Positions 11,190 through 24,065 are shown, counted from the stretch's first letter. The stretch is 64,000 bases of DNA from Lethocerus indicus (GCA_019843655.1 JACDQD010000002.1:17321154-17385153); one strand, 5' to 3'. Translations and numbers: made by a program. Notes: generated from the letters alone by a model not told the origin.

Positions 11190-12640
11190 TCTATCACAAG
11201 TTTATATCTGATCCGGCGGCAAAATAGAAACCAAATAAATTGGGCAACCTAAACGCGAATTCAGTTTGACCCAAAAGTAGGGCACGGAATCCCCCGTAGG
11301 AGGGGGCTGAGGAATGGAGGGAGACGAAGAGAAAAAAATAGGCCGGGGGTTCGATTCTTAGTGGGGAATCGCTTTTTCTGGCAGGGATGAGACTATAAAA
11401 GTCCGAGTATAATAGCCGGGCCGGCAAGCGGGGGCGGCCATTTTGTCGAGGCCTCAAATTGATTCCACATTTCAGGAGGGGATTACAGCGCTTTAAGAAG
11501 TATAGGTGGTGGGGGTGGCCGCTGGGGGAGGGCCCCATAAAATCCCGTCCTCGGGGCTCTAAGAAATGAAGCCCGGGTTTGTTCGCTAAGCCGGTGGCCA
11601 AAACTCCGATCCTTGAATACATTAGGTTTTACGTTTCCGCGGTTGTCTTGCACCGTCGGCTAATTATTAGCCGGCTAGCAGTTCAAGAGCCCCAGCCATT
11701 TGACGACGTCCTCCCCCGCTCATTACTTTACTCCTTCGGCGAGAGTGGCTCCCGACCGGCTAATCACCCCAACCGAGATCCATTAAAAGATTACCGGATT
11801 CTGGATTTAAATTGACCGCCCTCCTCATAGTTGACTTTCGGCAAAGAGAACACTCGACGATTGTTCCTTCTTAATCCCCGTGAAGAAAAAGAACCCTCTA
11901 TCTGAATATTTGTGTTGGACCTGAATAATCGAATGATTATTTCAATAACATTTAATATTCGAGTAGACTTTATGCGAGCGACACTAATTTTTAATGATAT
12001 TTTTCAAGTTTCCACGAGACGAGTGGTTTATATTTTACAATATCCATACTTTCCGTTGCGTATAAAAATTGCGGCGTTTACAATTACTTCCCTTTATCGA
12101 ATTCGATACCTTTTTTTTAGGAGAATAATAAGTTTCGAATTTCCGTGACCGATATGCGAAAACATATACAAATTCATATTTGTTTCGTCCTCTATAATTG
12201 TAATTGTTTCTGAACATTCAACTGTTCAGATAGTCCTAGTTAATAATGTTAATTACAGTCGTATTTGGTAACGTTAATATGGTTTCGTTACTACAATTTT
12301 TTATTTTCATAAAACCATATTTAGTAATATAAATTGAATATCAGTTATACATCCTCGATAAACTTGCAATTGCTTTGCTAAGTATAGAGAGAAATAGTCG
12401 AAATGTGTTTTAATACAAGAATCATTGCCAAATTAATCTTTCGAAGGTGAGCATCAATGTCGATCCAAATCTGAAAGGTAAATCAAAGGGAGTATCGAGG
12501 AAGGAGAGTCCCTATTCTCCCGTATGTTTTATGCATAAAGGGCGGCGTTCATTATAGCCAACTCGGCGTATACATTTGAGGGCGCCTCCTAATACAGGAA
12601 ATATAGAATCTTTTGTCCATAACCTGAGTTCGTTAGCGGT
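11190..12640. other. GC block (11.2-11.8 kb) then AT-rich DNA
   Basis: The GC-richer block at about 11200-11810 contains frames on both strands (11194-11622 minus, 11579-11815 plus) without recognisable domains. A GGTTCGATTC word at 11349 resembles a tRNA B box, but no A box or cloverleaf accompanies it. From 11830 to 12640 the sequence is AT-rich with no gene seen. Confidence 0.5.
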
Positions 12641-12980
12641 TTTATATATAGTGGGGGCGGGGGCGTTTGACGTTAAGTCCGTTGAGGGTTAGGGGGCTAG
12701 GGCAGGACAATGCACCCGGGCCACCATCTCTCCAGTGCAGCCGCCCCCACTGTACTCACGGTAATGAAGTCCCCGACACGTCCTTAGACAATACCCACCC
12801 CCCGACCGCCTTAGAGCGTCCCCGTTTTCCCACGGGAATAAATGGGGCGTCCTGGGGGCGGTGGGAGGGGATGCGGCGCGGGAGTTCCCTCGGGATACAC
12901 ACGACCGCACGCTCCCGATAATGAAGGTGTAGGGGATCCACCTTATCCCTGCCGTGGTCGCATATCCGTACGGTCCTCCG
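12640..12980. other. GC-rich block with G-quadruplex motif
   Basis: This is one of the most GC-rich islands in the first 20 kb. GGGGGCGGGGG occurs near 12654. A canonical four-run G-quadruplex motif lies at 12844-12870 on the plus strand (runs of 4, 5, 3 and 4 G; loops of 6, 4 and 1). Overlapping frames on both strands look like composition effects. Confidence 0.55.
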
Positions 12981-12999
12981 TTTACAATGCAGTCAATTA

Positions 13000-14470
13000 A
13001 AATTTCTGCGATAAACAAGGTATCCGATTAACTACATAAAACAATGAACAGATCGAATGTTGAGAAGGTTTCATAAAAACTCATACTAATCGAAGTATGG
13101 TGTTTATGAGATAAATTTAGATGGATTTAATATCTTTCACAAATATGATATATGATGAAGCGTGTAGACTTCCTCATGTAATACCCCGTGTATTACCATT
13201 TTAATGTCTGTACGGTTAAAATAAATCGTTATTTTTTTTTAAGTAAATCGACAATTAATTAAGAAAGATAATTTTAAAGGAGGGAGAATCAATAGGGCGG
13301 TAATATCGGAAGGCCGAGCTGACGTCAAGTATATAACCCTTAGCGGTGCCACCTGTACGCCGGGCCTTGAGATTAATGGTGGGTGGCGGGAGGCCCAACA
13401 AAAACCGGCCCACTTAATTCATACAAACTGCCCGCACCCCTGTTTCGCTCTTCGGTTTCAATTACCGTATTAAAAGTTGCCAATCTCCGCAGGCTACCAC
13501 AGAAATTGCAGAAAGTGGGGGCACTGAAAGGATTAATCTTGCTCCGAAATTAAATCGTTGGTACACTTTTTGCATTGTAATTCAGTCGTCCTAATTGTTC
13601 AGTCGAACGATATTGTAGGCGGCTCGGAGGAAAACTTCAGTGGGTTTTTTAAATGTTATCATCGAACTATATCAAGCGTTACAACGATCACCATATTTTC
13701 AAGGATTAATATACTTTACGTTTTATAACTGAAAGATAAAATATAATTTGTTAACTGTTGGAGATTTCCGGGCCAACTTACGATCACGACCCAAAAAGCG
13801 GAAAATCGTACTATGAATCGTGAAAGAGATTTCGGGAGGATGGGATCTGTTAGCGGAGAGCTTTGGCGGCGGATCTTCGCTAAAAGGAGCCGGGAAGCGT
13901 GAGGAGCACCCCCGCATAAATTCCGAGTTTTGAAAGTCGTATTAAAAGCGTTTTACTGGTGAGCCGAGCGTCCCACCTCTCCGCCGAACCCTCGGTAAAT
14001 TTGTGTTTTGCCGCCGCATAAATAGGATGCGGGCCGTAAAATATGGGCCCGGGGATCGAAGCCGGCCTATCCGTCTTGGGGCGCGCACGAGGGGGACCGG
14101 GCGAAACCAAAGCGTCGAGTGTGATTATTGAATACGAGATAGGGACAGGGCACCCTCCGCCCCCCCAGATCCGACAGCGCCGCCCCCCTCCTAATATATC
14201 GCCCTCCGCCGCCGAGGAAACAAACCGAGTCGACATTCTTTTTAATTCTCCGTCGAGATCCGGCCGTAAATTTTTTAAACCTCAACCGGGAATTCCTTGT
14301 GGCAGCCGAGGGAGGGCGGCTGGCAAATTTATGGGCCGTGGGTTAATTCTGTTAGTCACGTGCAAAAAAGTACACATCTGCCGCTTAGATCGTGACTTGA
14401 AAACAGGTACGCTTCTTACTTTTCTTAAGATGATTGGTCACCTCGGCCCTTCCAGGTGACCGGTTTGATT
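13000..14470. other. AT-rich DNA then GC block (13.7-14.5 kb)
   Basis: AT-rich sequence to about 13300, a small GC block at 13310-13450, and a larger one at about 13740-14460. The larger block holds frames of 118 and 138 codons on opposite strands that overlap each other. Without homology I regard both as chance. Confidence 0.5.
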
Positions 14471-15170
14471 CCCTCTCACCACTAGGTTAGGAAACAGATT
14501 TTTAGATTGTTGTTGGATTGTTATTCCCGGTACACACTAATTGTAGAGAAATCCTTAGTGAATTTTTTTTAGAATTTTCACTTAGCTACACATTTTATTT
14601 TGTACAGGAAAACATATATACTCATTTACAGTTTATACGGTTAATCTTTGAATGTGTGCGTGACGGCGTTTCGTAACGCAACTCGCATAACACGTAAGGG
14701 TTTAGTATCTTACGACGCCTTCTACCGATCAACGCATTACGTTTTATTATCTTCAGATAACTATATATACTTATATATATACATAATTGTATCATAAAAT
14801 ATATCTATATTAATAAGTTCCCTCAATTATTTTATATACTGTATATATATTCATATATATAGAATAAAAATTAGATTAATTTATAAATATTCTTGAGGGG
14901 TCACTGAATTGAATTCGGTATGGAAACGGTCAGAGATTAGTGAAACAATATCTTATAAAGGTTTAGAGGGTACACACGGTAGATATCGAAACAAACAGGA
15001 TATAAATCTTAGATGTGTGTTTACAAACGGTTTGTCAAGTCGGCAGCGGTGGCCGGTGCTGGGTCTGGTCATATAGAGCCTGGACGGCCTGCGAGGAAAC
15101 TGACAACAAGGTCTAAATGGACACCGATGACCGGTGCATAAACCACCATGTCAAAAGCCACCGGTCAACA
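14471..15170. other. AT-rich stretch with an 80-nt foldback
   Basis: CCCTCAA (14820-14826) pairs with TTGAGGG (14893-14899). The AT-rich DNA between them is partly self-complementary (runs of TATATA and ATTTTAT/AATAAAAATT), giving an imperfect hairpin about 80 nt long. Further on, TGACCGGT (15128-15135) is inverted as ACCGGTCA (15160-15167). Confidence 0.45.
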
Positions 15171-16810
15171 TATTGATTCTTCTGTTGGCGTCTTCTTCCG
15201 TCTGCTCCACTCATACTCTGAATTGGATTTGAAGTTTTCTTTAAAAAAACTTTGAACGGGCTTCGCGGAAATTTCTCTTTCGCCCGACATTGAAGATTTT
15301 TCCATGAAGTTCCATTAGACGCCTAATGAGTGGGTAAGCCCTAGGTTAAGAAAGAGGGAAGGAGCGGGTAAACAGAAAGTTTCTGTTTTCCCTTATCGAT
15401 CTACATTATTTATCCCGGCTGAAACTCCGATAAGGGCGAAACACTCAATAATGAATGCGCTCAAACTTCGCGTTTCGGTCCCCCCTTCCAGTCCCGGAGG
15501 ATTTGGTCCGATTTCAGAAGAATGAGATTTCGGGTGGGGCCCGAGTAGAGAAGTCTGTAGCGGATTCGATGAAGGCGTTTGTTAAATTTCACGCCACTAA
15601 CAACAATAGCTCCAGGAAGGAGGTTAGTCTAATCCATCCCTCAATCCCCCGACGGATAATGAATATTGTAAGGGTTGCCGGGGAGGGTCGCGTGAGCCAC
15701 GGGTAAAAGGCCATAATCCACTAAGAAAGCGAAGTTTGTCCCCTCCCTTACCTCCCCCTCCGGCCCAGCACTGGAAGTTTCGCAGGCCGAGAGCGGATCA
15801 CAGCCGGGCTCTAATAAAGGATGAAAGTGTCACACAATCGAGCATAAATAAATCGGCGATGTGGAGAAAGTTTATCCCGAGACAAGTAAAGGCTCCGATA
15901 TGTCGGTTAAAGCACTGGCTGGATGGGGAAAGCTGGATCGGAGTTTTCTTGTTTCTTGACTTAAGCCGAGTTCTTTTTCTGACTCTTATGGCCTCTTATG
16001 TTTCATAGTTTCTCTCTCATCGAATTCGTATTGTCTGGGACAACGCTAGACCGACAATGCAGGTTTTTCGCATTACATTAGTTATAAAGAGACTATCTGA
16101 TGAGGCATCTTGTCAGCACAGTCAAAATACATCCAGGTCAATTTCAGCATATCGGACCTGTACACTTCTGATGAATACTCTAGAAATAAGGCAATATGAA
16201 ACATTGTATTCGCGATGCTTGTTCTATCTGCAGGATGCAATAATTACGCGTAAAACCGCAAATTTGTCCTGTCATTTCCACACTGCACGCTATTATTCTA
16301 TTTCTTTGGTATCGTTCCACAGTGGGTGTTTTTAAACCGTGCACATTGTGCACACCGTGTGATTAAAACGGGGGGTTCACCACATCGAACTAATTCATGA
16401 ACGCAATGCCGATATTTGATTATGACGATAAATGATTAATTGGTAATATGCGCTCAAGTTAAATCATAAATGATGATACATAGCCTCAACTTTTAATGGT
16501 AGGTATATATTCTGATTTAAGAAACCAGACCGATTAAATGTAGTAGGTCAATAGTGATCTTTGATAAAAATGAAGTATAATATAAAATCAATGGAGAAAT
16601 ATTAATGAGGTCAAATATAATATAATTCGGAATAGAAATTTCTTTGTTAAACCTTGCACATAGCGTAGTTAATTACATTATCCAGAATAAATAAAATGCA
16701 TGCGAAAGCATTTATGTGATTCGGGAAATGTCAGGGAAAAATGGAGGAAAAAGCTCCATCTGAATCAATTCGTTGAACACTGGAAGGGATTGAAAACTTG
16801 TGTTTGTGCA
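15171..16810. other. Gene-free stretch with GC block at 15.4-16.0 kb
   Basis: Frames of 83-92 codons at 15455-15706, 15736-16008 and 16057-16335 are in different phases and show no domain. They could not be joined as exons because convincing splice sites are absent. GTGCAC is repeated around ATT at 16340-16354, giving a small palindrome. Confidence 0.5.
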
Positions 16811-16817
16811 GAGCGCA

Positions 16818-16856
16818 GGTTGTCATGAACCGGTTGTCATGATTTAATGTCACGTG
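16818..16856. promoter_or_regulatory. Duplicated GGTTGTCATGA around an AACCGGTT palindrome, plus CACGTG
   Basis: GGTTGTCATGA occurs at 16818-16828 and again at 16832-16842. The junction creates AACCGGTT (16828-16835), the Grainyhead consensus. A CACGTG E-box follows at 16851-16856. Such a compact cluster suggests a transcription-factor binding module; function is inferred. Confidence 0.4.
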
Positions 16857-16859
16857 AGT

Positions 16860-18147
16860 GGGGTGTTTGCCCGGCCGCGGACTAATTTATCATGCGGCGC
16901 CCGGGTGATCTATTGTTTTAATTATGTGGCCGCCTCGCTCAGCCGATGCCGCGTATTGCTTGTAATTTGTATCGAAAACAATTTGGAACCGTAATCTGTT
17001 GAATGCCGTTTTACCTCGCTTAGAAATTCGCCTGCCGACTCGGTGAGTTTTGGAGCATAAAAGAACCGATTTAATTTAAAGCGATTTTTCCCTGTATTAT
17101 TAACGAAAAGCCGCATTTAACGGCTGAATAATTGAGCGGCCACTGGCAAAGATCGGCGATTCGGAAGCCCCGAGGAGATGGAGATGGAGAACCGTCTTAC
17201 AGAAGGAATAGGGAATATCTAAATGTTTGCCAGTCTAATGTTACCCCAGTAACAGCCCAGTTCAAACAGACCCTTTCCCCGCGATAAATAGTAATGGAAT
17301 AACAAAATAAACCTGAAAGTAAAGATAAGTTGATGCGGAGATATTTGCTTCTCGAATAAATAAATATTTCAGGATTAATAATGGTAGCCCCGGTTTACTC
17401 GGAGCGGATTGCTGAATAAACTCTACCCCTTTATAAGATCCAGAAAGATTATGTAAAGAAAACCAGTTATATTTTTTCGCTATTAAAACAAACGTTATAA
17501 TTTTTATGGTAACGGAGCCCGTGTGCGAGCATATAGTTATTGCAGTTCAGAGATGTGAACAAAATTATCAAAATCCTTCAACAGTTCATTAAGTCTCATT
17601 ACCAACCAGCTCATGAAAGTTCCTTCTTTTTACCTTCATTCTAATAAGTAAATATTTATCGTATTACTACGTTTCGAATGTGCGAAAACCAAGAGGACTG
17701 ATTTTAAATTATGACGTTACTATTAAGTTCTTACATGCTGAGTATTGTAACATTATTCTATGACAGTTTATCGATGTTTCCAAGAGGTATAGAACACCTT
17801 TATTTGATTTCCTTTGTGGGTCACGGTACAATACATTAGTTCTATTAAGAGACACATAAGTTACTGTAGAGCAGATATTCGGAAGCCATTATTAAATTAA
17901 GAGGAGTGGAAGAGGCCGGTGGGAAATAAAACCGGAAGATAAGCGTGTTTATTTAATTTCATAGCCCAGTTTGAGACCTCCACCCGACTCCCACGAACGA
18001 GGGTTAAGTGTGAAAAAGCGCGTTCAGAACTAAACCAGGACCACAGTTAGCCACTAATGAGGAAGAATGCGTGAGTGAGAAGGGGAGAATGTGTGTATGT
18101 TTTTCGGGGAGTGCGAGAGAGGGAGTGAGAGGGTAAGAGGGAGTGAG

Positions 18148-18150
<3 letters not shown>
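16860..18150. other. Gene-free stretch
   Basis: A small GC block at 16860-16920 is followed by AT-rich DNA. A purine-rich lead-in (18060-18150) precedes the large GA foldback. No gene, RNA or transposon was recognised. Confidence 0.55.
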
Positions 18151-18151
<1 letters not shown>

Positions 18152-18242
<91 letters not shown>

Positions 18243-18259
18243 CTTTTAATTATCCCATC

Positions 18260-18339
<80 letters not shown>
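18152..18339. repeat. Giant (GA)n/(CT)n inverted microsatellite
   Basis: An essentially pure GA array (18152-18239, 88 nt) is followed after 24 nt by an essentially pure CT array (18264-18339, about 76 nt). The arms are fully complementary, so a transcript of either strand could form a stem of about 75 bp with a 24-nt loop. Both arms are long and uninterrupted, which is unusual. Confidence 0.95.
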
Positions 18340-18341
<2 letters not shown>

Positions 18342-19060
18342 AAAACACGCGCCCGTTTCAAAACAGATCGGTCGCCGACAGAGATCAGCTTTAAAACACA
18401 ACATAATTGTTTTTTTATTTCAGTTGTTCATGAAGAAAGAATTATTAAAAAGTAAAGGGAGAGGATTTGCGGAGCAGAGTGGTCTTACGGTATGCATGAT
18501 AACTAATTGCTAAAACCTCTGGGTGTAGATTATGGAAGATAAGGGACGGTGCACGACGTGGCCAGAAAGAAGCAATTAAATATTAACTGTGGGGCTTCTT
18601 AAATTAAAGAGCTCTCAGGGTTTGAGCCCCGGGGTGTCGGGCCAGGGATCTCCGAATTAAGGAGGGATTAAAAATTCACCGAGTCGCTCGGGACGGAGAT
18701 TAAAGGAAGGGGCCCCCGGCCTTCCGGATCCCGAGGATTCCAAAGTGCTACAAAAGAGTATTTATTGTCCGAAACGTCTTATTTATTAATTAATTTTTTG
18801 ATTTATAGGTCCCACAGACTAATCCGCAAACGGTCATAAATTTTGCCAGAGGGGAATAGAGAGAGAGAGAGAGAGAGAGAAAGGGAAGGAGAGAGAGGGA
18901 AAGAGAGCGAGAGCGAGAGCGAGAAGGAATGGGAATGATTTACATTTTTTGTTGGAATTGAAAATGGTTGAGTGTTATTAATATTTAGTAGACATAAATG
19001 AAACTATTTATTGCATAATAAATATTTACACTTTTCGATTATCTAAGAAGTGTGTTGCCT
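18340..19060. other. Mixed stretch with GC block and GA tract
   Basis: A GC-richer block lies at about 18590-18740. A GA-rich tract at 18858-18926 starts as (AG)12 and continues as GAGCGAGAGC-type units. No gene was seen. Confidence 0.6.
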
Positions 19061-19980
19061 TGTCTTTGATGTTTGCCACCTCATATTTCACGCAAACAGC
19101 AGTCTGAACAATTACTATCCGAAGGACTCGATGAAGCAATTATAGGGCCAGGTTGGCATGGTAATGCAATTAACCTAAATCCGTTTCAACATGTATTGCA
19201 AACTCATGCTTCTGTCACACCTTCCACTCCTGCCTGTGAGACCGCAACGCCCCGGGACACTTACGGGACTTCCTAACCATTTTCAAAAGGAAGTCTTACA
19301 TAAGACGCCGGTTAGGTACGGGAATGAGGTCAGGGTGTCTAGTCGTTGAAGGGACCGTGTGGAGTAAAAGGGAAATTATTGCTTTTCAGAACTGATTCTC
19401 CGGTCTTTTTTACATTGTGATGTATATTTTTTCTCATTTTCGGAAGACTACGCAATTAAATAATACAATGAAAAACATCCAGCATTGTACAAAACAAATA
19501 TTTCGGCATTAAGTTTGAGGTATATTTCAAATGAAAGGAATAATGTATGAAGTCAAATTTTAAAAGCAGAGAAAGCTTGAAAGACAAGACATGAAATATA
19601 TATAAGGTTTATAATGTACACGACAAATTAATTTTCCCAGTAGGGTGTATTATAACAGCACCCTAATTATAAAACCTCGAAGAGCTTTGGATCTATGCCA
19701 ACATTTAGTTGCATGAAATAGTTGTTGTTTAGAACAGTCCTGTAGGTTTCGTATAATTTTTTTCAATAAAACCATGAAATCAGGTCAAACAATTAGGTCG
19801 GTCGGAAAAAATCTTAAAGTTGCGTAAATAGTTGCGCTGCAGAATTGGTATTTATACTCTAAACATTACCCACGGTCTATTAACAACGAATGGCATACCG
19901 GTCGCGGTATAACTTTCGTCTAATAAACGGTTCAAGTTTCTTAACGAGGCCAACTTAACAGGGCGCTTCTCGAATGGCCG
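19061..19980. other. Gene-free stretch with one protein-like frame
   Basis: A plus-strand frame from 19070 to 19276, entered directly after a TGA and lacking an ATG, has an even amino-acid mix unlike the simple-sequence frames nearby. It is too short to assign and has no splice signals that would make it an exon. The remainder is AT-rich. Confidence 0.3.
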
Positions 19981-20340
19981 GTAACGTGAACTAACATTAG
20001 TTGTTATCTTAGGCCGTCATATTGTGGACCTGGAGGGCGGGATTTCGGACGGTCCATTATAAGGAGTGTAAGGGGGGACGGCGGGCATTGTGAGATCGGG
20101 GGCTGCCGCCGCCGGGGGCAGTAAACCCGGCCCCCGCCACCGCCCCTCACTCCTTGTCATTATGTACAGCTCTGGCCAAACAGTAATACACCCTTAAAGC
20201 GCCGCTCCCTCCGGCTCCCGGCAGTAAACCGGGATTTTACAGCTTTGTCCCCAGTGTCATTTTGCCCTTTTCGTCCGAGAGGGAAAAAAATATAACGAAA
20301 TCGGTCCAACTCCCCCTTCCCCTTTTCCGAGTGGAGGGTG
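19981..20340. other. GC-rich island with nested inverted repeats
   Basis: The outer arms AAGGAGTG (20061-20068) and CACTCCTT (20148-20155) enclose inner arms CGGGGGC (20113-20119) and GCCCCCG (20130-20136). The 11-mer GGCAGTAAACC occurs at 20117-20127 and again at 20220-20230. This arrangement is typical of a structured regulatory island. No gene was seen. Confidence 0.55.
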
Positions 20341-22477
20341 CTGAATACGTTCAGATTTATTCGGCTCTATATACCATTTACAAATTATAGTACCAAAACT
20401 TGGGTGCCGTCGATTGATCGAATATAGTAATATTGATCGAAGTTATATTTTCAATCAACGCATTCAGGCAATATTTATTACACTTAACTGTAGAAAATTG
20501 TTTTCTAATCTATTAGCAATAACGATCCTACGAATACTCAAAATTGAGAGAATTATTTAACATTTGAAATCTTGAAACTTCCTTCATTGCTCTTATTTGC
20601 CTCATTCACTGCCGAGTTGCAATCTCGGCCGAACGTGAATACAGGAGTAGTCCTTTGGGTTAATAATACCCGGTCCACCGCCGGTCTAATTAATGAAGTT
20701 AGTTGCATATCGAATTAACGTGGGATGACTCGGGTTCGTTTCAAGGCTCATTAAATGCTATCCGAGGACCGGAGGTAAATACGTTCCCCCTAGACGGGCA
20801 AGCCGGTACCCTTGTTTTAAAGCGATCGATCAACTGGAAATCAGTTTCTGTTCCGGACGCGTTGTGTATTAGTGACGCAAAATTATTTTTACGAACGCAT
20901 AAAATATAGATTGACTGACCTCATGCAATTAGGAATCCATTTCCCTAATGTTACAGTACTACTATGTACAGTAATACTATATTACTGACGGAATGCGACT
21001 GATGATGGCGAGATGCTGAACATTCAGTTTGACTACTGCGAAGTCTATATACAATAATTTTATGTATAATATTTGGAATTAGATAATTCCGCCTAGCTCA
21101 TCACGAATTAACTCACTCCAGTCTTAAACGCTAAAAATGCCAACGTCTTGTAACGAAAAGTTCTTGAATGCTTCGTCCATAGAGGAAGATATCGTTTTGT
21201 TATATAAAACATATTTATAATTACTGGAAGTATTAGCAAAGTGAGAGTGGAATTAGAGATGCAGGGAGGGGCAGAGATGGGGCCAGCTCCAACTACACGC
21301 ATAAGCACTCCAAAATGCTCTGTCGGCAGTCGATCCGCTGTCGGCGCCAATTTCTGTCTGACGCCTTCATTTCTCGGCCCCACCCCCAACCCCCCAACGA
21401 ACAATGGATTCCCATTAACACAATTCATCCCTCTCCTCTCCCGCGGAATTTTATTAAAACACACCGGGGAATAGTGAGTTGTGAGGGGGATGACGTATCT
21501 AAAGGTTTAGGCAAGTTAATACGGTCGAAATATGGCTGGCTATATTATATATTCTAACTTGGTTATGTTTGATCCTAATTAGGTTACTTTTATACGAATG
21601 AAAGTACCCGAAAGGTTTGGATAATATTCGGATATAAAAATTCCTATCCAAAAGTATCTAGTGTGCCCTTAGATACATAAAAAGGTTTATCGGCCGTCAA
21701 AGGCTTGACCGCATTCATGAGATTCATGAAACAAAAAGACAAATAAATCTCATGGTTCCAATATGAAAGCAGGACATGAGAGTAGGAAGCATATAAGAAG
21801 GACTTTCAAAATGTTCCGGGAAAATTTTCCCACTGGGACAGTCCTCTTTGATGTTTCCCGAGCCCCAGTAAAACGATTAATCTGTTCATAAAGAGTAGTT
21901 TTCTTTGGTCCATTCTCACAAAAAACGTCCATAGCCTTAATAATATTAGGTTTATACCTCGCTAATTTACTAAGAACTTAATTTATTAAGAACTAAGAAT
22001 TTAATATTCGTCCGTTCTTCAAATTTAACCGAATACATTTTCGGTATATAGTATATACCTATATTATAAAACAGAAAATATTCTCCTTTGCCTGTTGCCT
22101 TAAGATTCCTGTCACAAAAGCGGATCGAGATTTAAATCAAGTGAGAGTGAGAAAGAGAAAGGAATGAAGGGAAGTAGAATTAAAGAGAGGGAGGAGCGAG
22201 GAGGGAGGAGGTAGGGACGTGTATGTTTGCCATTAAAAGTACTGGCGTGTCGGAGGAGAGAGCCAACTGAGCGAACGCTAATTACAAAATAGTGCGTGTT
22301 GACTGGTAAACGTCAACTTTGTCGAGAGAGCCTGAAACTCGTTAGCAACAATATTCAGTTATAAATTGGCCATATCCGACCCGCTGAGTTTGACTCCTCG
22401 GTTCTGGCGGTGGCCGCCTATCGGATACCTGCGCTTGACGGAGCCATTACTGTATTAATCAGCAGCCGAGCAGTTAC

Positions 22478-22481
<4 letters not shown>
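20341..22481. other. Gene-free stretch with GC blocks at 20.6-20.9 and 21.25-21.45 kb
   Basis: AT-rich DNA alternates with two modest GC blocks. Overlapping frames at 21108-21464 (minus) and 21241-21557 (plus) cover the second block on both strands and are probably fortuitous. A purine-rich segment (22140-22215) precedes the CT array at 22482. Confidence 0.5.
20969..20987. repeat. Hairpin in duplicated ACAGTANTACTAT
   Basis: A 13-bp unit is directly repeated with one change (starting at 20953 and 20968). The second copy forms a perfect 8-bp hairpin, CAGTAATA-CTA-TATTACTG. Confidence 0.7.

Positions 22482-22526
<45 letters not shown>
22482..22526. repeat. (CT)n microsatellite, 45 bp
   Basis: A pure CT array. 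Two hundred bp downstream, CA-rich DNA (22688-22703) adds a short second microsatellite. Confidence 0.95.
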
Positions 22527-22527
<1 letters not shown>

Positions 22528-24040
22528 GTTACCTTCCCTCTCCCTCTCACACTCCCCCTACATTGGCTCTCTCTTTCCCATAGCTCCTCACTCCTTCCAT
22601 TCCCAAATCCTACCTACGGAACCCGGGAGGGCCAGCACCAACACGACCCCATCTACAGAACACGCCAACATTTAAAGCCGAACAACACACCCCACACACA
22701 CACTGTGGCATTAACAGTTCACATCTAAGGGTCCCTGCGAAACGTCTGTCGCCCCACCGAAATCACCTTCTGCCGGGACAGACCAATCATAACCGAAAGA
22801 ATAAAGAAGCCCTTTCTTTCTGAGTTGCCTTATATCCCCCATATCGCTCTTGGAGCATTCGAGTTCGAAAACAGGAAGTTTAGGATTTCTAAAATACTGA
22901 CCTAATACTACTGTGCACGCTTAAAGGGCACCCTAAAGGAGTAATGAATTCACATTTTTTCACCCCTACGTGCTCTCTTCCCCTTCACTCCTCAAATTTA
23001 AATTTCTCTCGCTATTACCGAGTGACCCTAAGTCGTTAAAAACTTCCTAAATTATTCAACGGGGCCCCCGAGCAGGAAAACTTTTTATTAATCCCACTGG
23101 TGTGTAGTAGAGACTGTCAGTTGGCGTCGTACAATAACGTGCGTCACCCACATACACATACACACACGGGTAGTGTATTCAGAACAAAACTTTCGTACAT
23201 GCCGCCCAGACGAGAGAATGAACTAAAAAAATACTATCCACGCACGCACACGAATGTACATTATTGTAGGTGAACTGTTCTCTTCCTATATACATGACAT
23301 ACTGTATTCAGAAAAATATCCTTATCAAATTAAACGTAAGAAATATGACGTTCTTCTATGTATTAATATGTTTATGAAATAATGCTTTTAATGTACGGTA
23401 ATCATTTTTTACTATTCAATCACGACATCACGAAATCCTACTCCTCTTGTGAATAGGGTTGATATAACAAGAAGTGTTACCATTTAGTGAGTTGTAATGA
23501 TGACACAAGCAAAATTGAAAATATATATTAAGAGGGACGGGATGGCGCAAAAATATAAGGTTCGCGACAATAAGGAGGCAGAAGGGGGATGAAAAGGAGC
23601 TGTGGGCCCGGAGGTGCTCCCCAAGCCCCGGGGCGCTCGGCTCATTGTTAAATCAAATTTGGCCTTGATATTTGAAACCAGCGTCTCTCTTTCGACGGGG
23701 GAGTGGGGAGGGGGAGACCGCTCAGGAATAATGCATTCAGATTTCAGTTTGGCGAGGAAATTTTCCTCGCTCGGTGGGGCTTCCTTTGAAAGCGCCGCCG
23801 CCCCGTCTCCAGGCAAAGACCTAAAAAGTATCCGATGTTGAACTCGGCAAGGAGAAAGAGAGGAAGCGAAACAGCGAGGGAGAGGGACGCCTTTGAAATG
23901 TATACATTTGTTCGTTGGGAAACATCAGTCCCAATCCCGCCCAAATTAACTGTATTGTTAAGTACGTCTTTCCCTCCCTCGGCTCCTCCTTCTCCTCCCC
24001 TCCGTTTCCCTGTCACATTTCTGTGAAACCCACCAACAGA
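22527..24040. other. Gene-free stretch with GC block at 23.6-24.0 kb
   Basis: The first part is C- and CA-rich with short CA arrays near 22690 and 23147-23168. A GC-richer block at about 23580-24020 holds overlapping short frames on both strands. No gene was recognised. Confidence 0.5.
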
Positions 24041-24065
24041 GCGTCGCCTACAGATTACTCTATCC

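Noticed and set aside
11347..11358. B-box-like GGTTCGATTC
   Set aside because: No A box upstream and no complementary acceptor arms.
14043..14459. Plus frame of 138 codons with opposite-strand partner of 118 codons
   Set aside because: Both lie in a GC block, overlap each other and have no domains; one-sequence data cannot support either.
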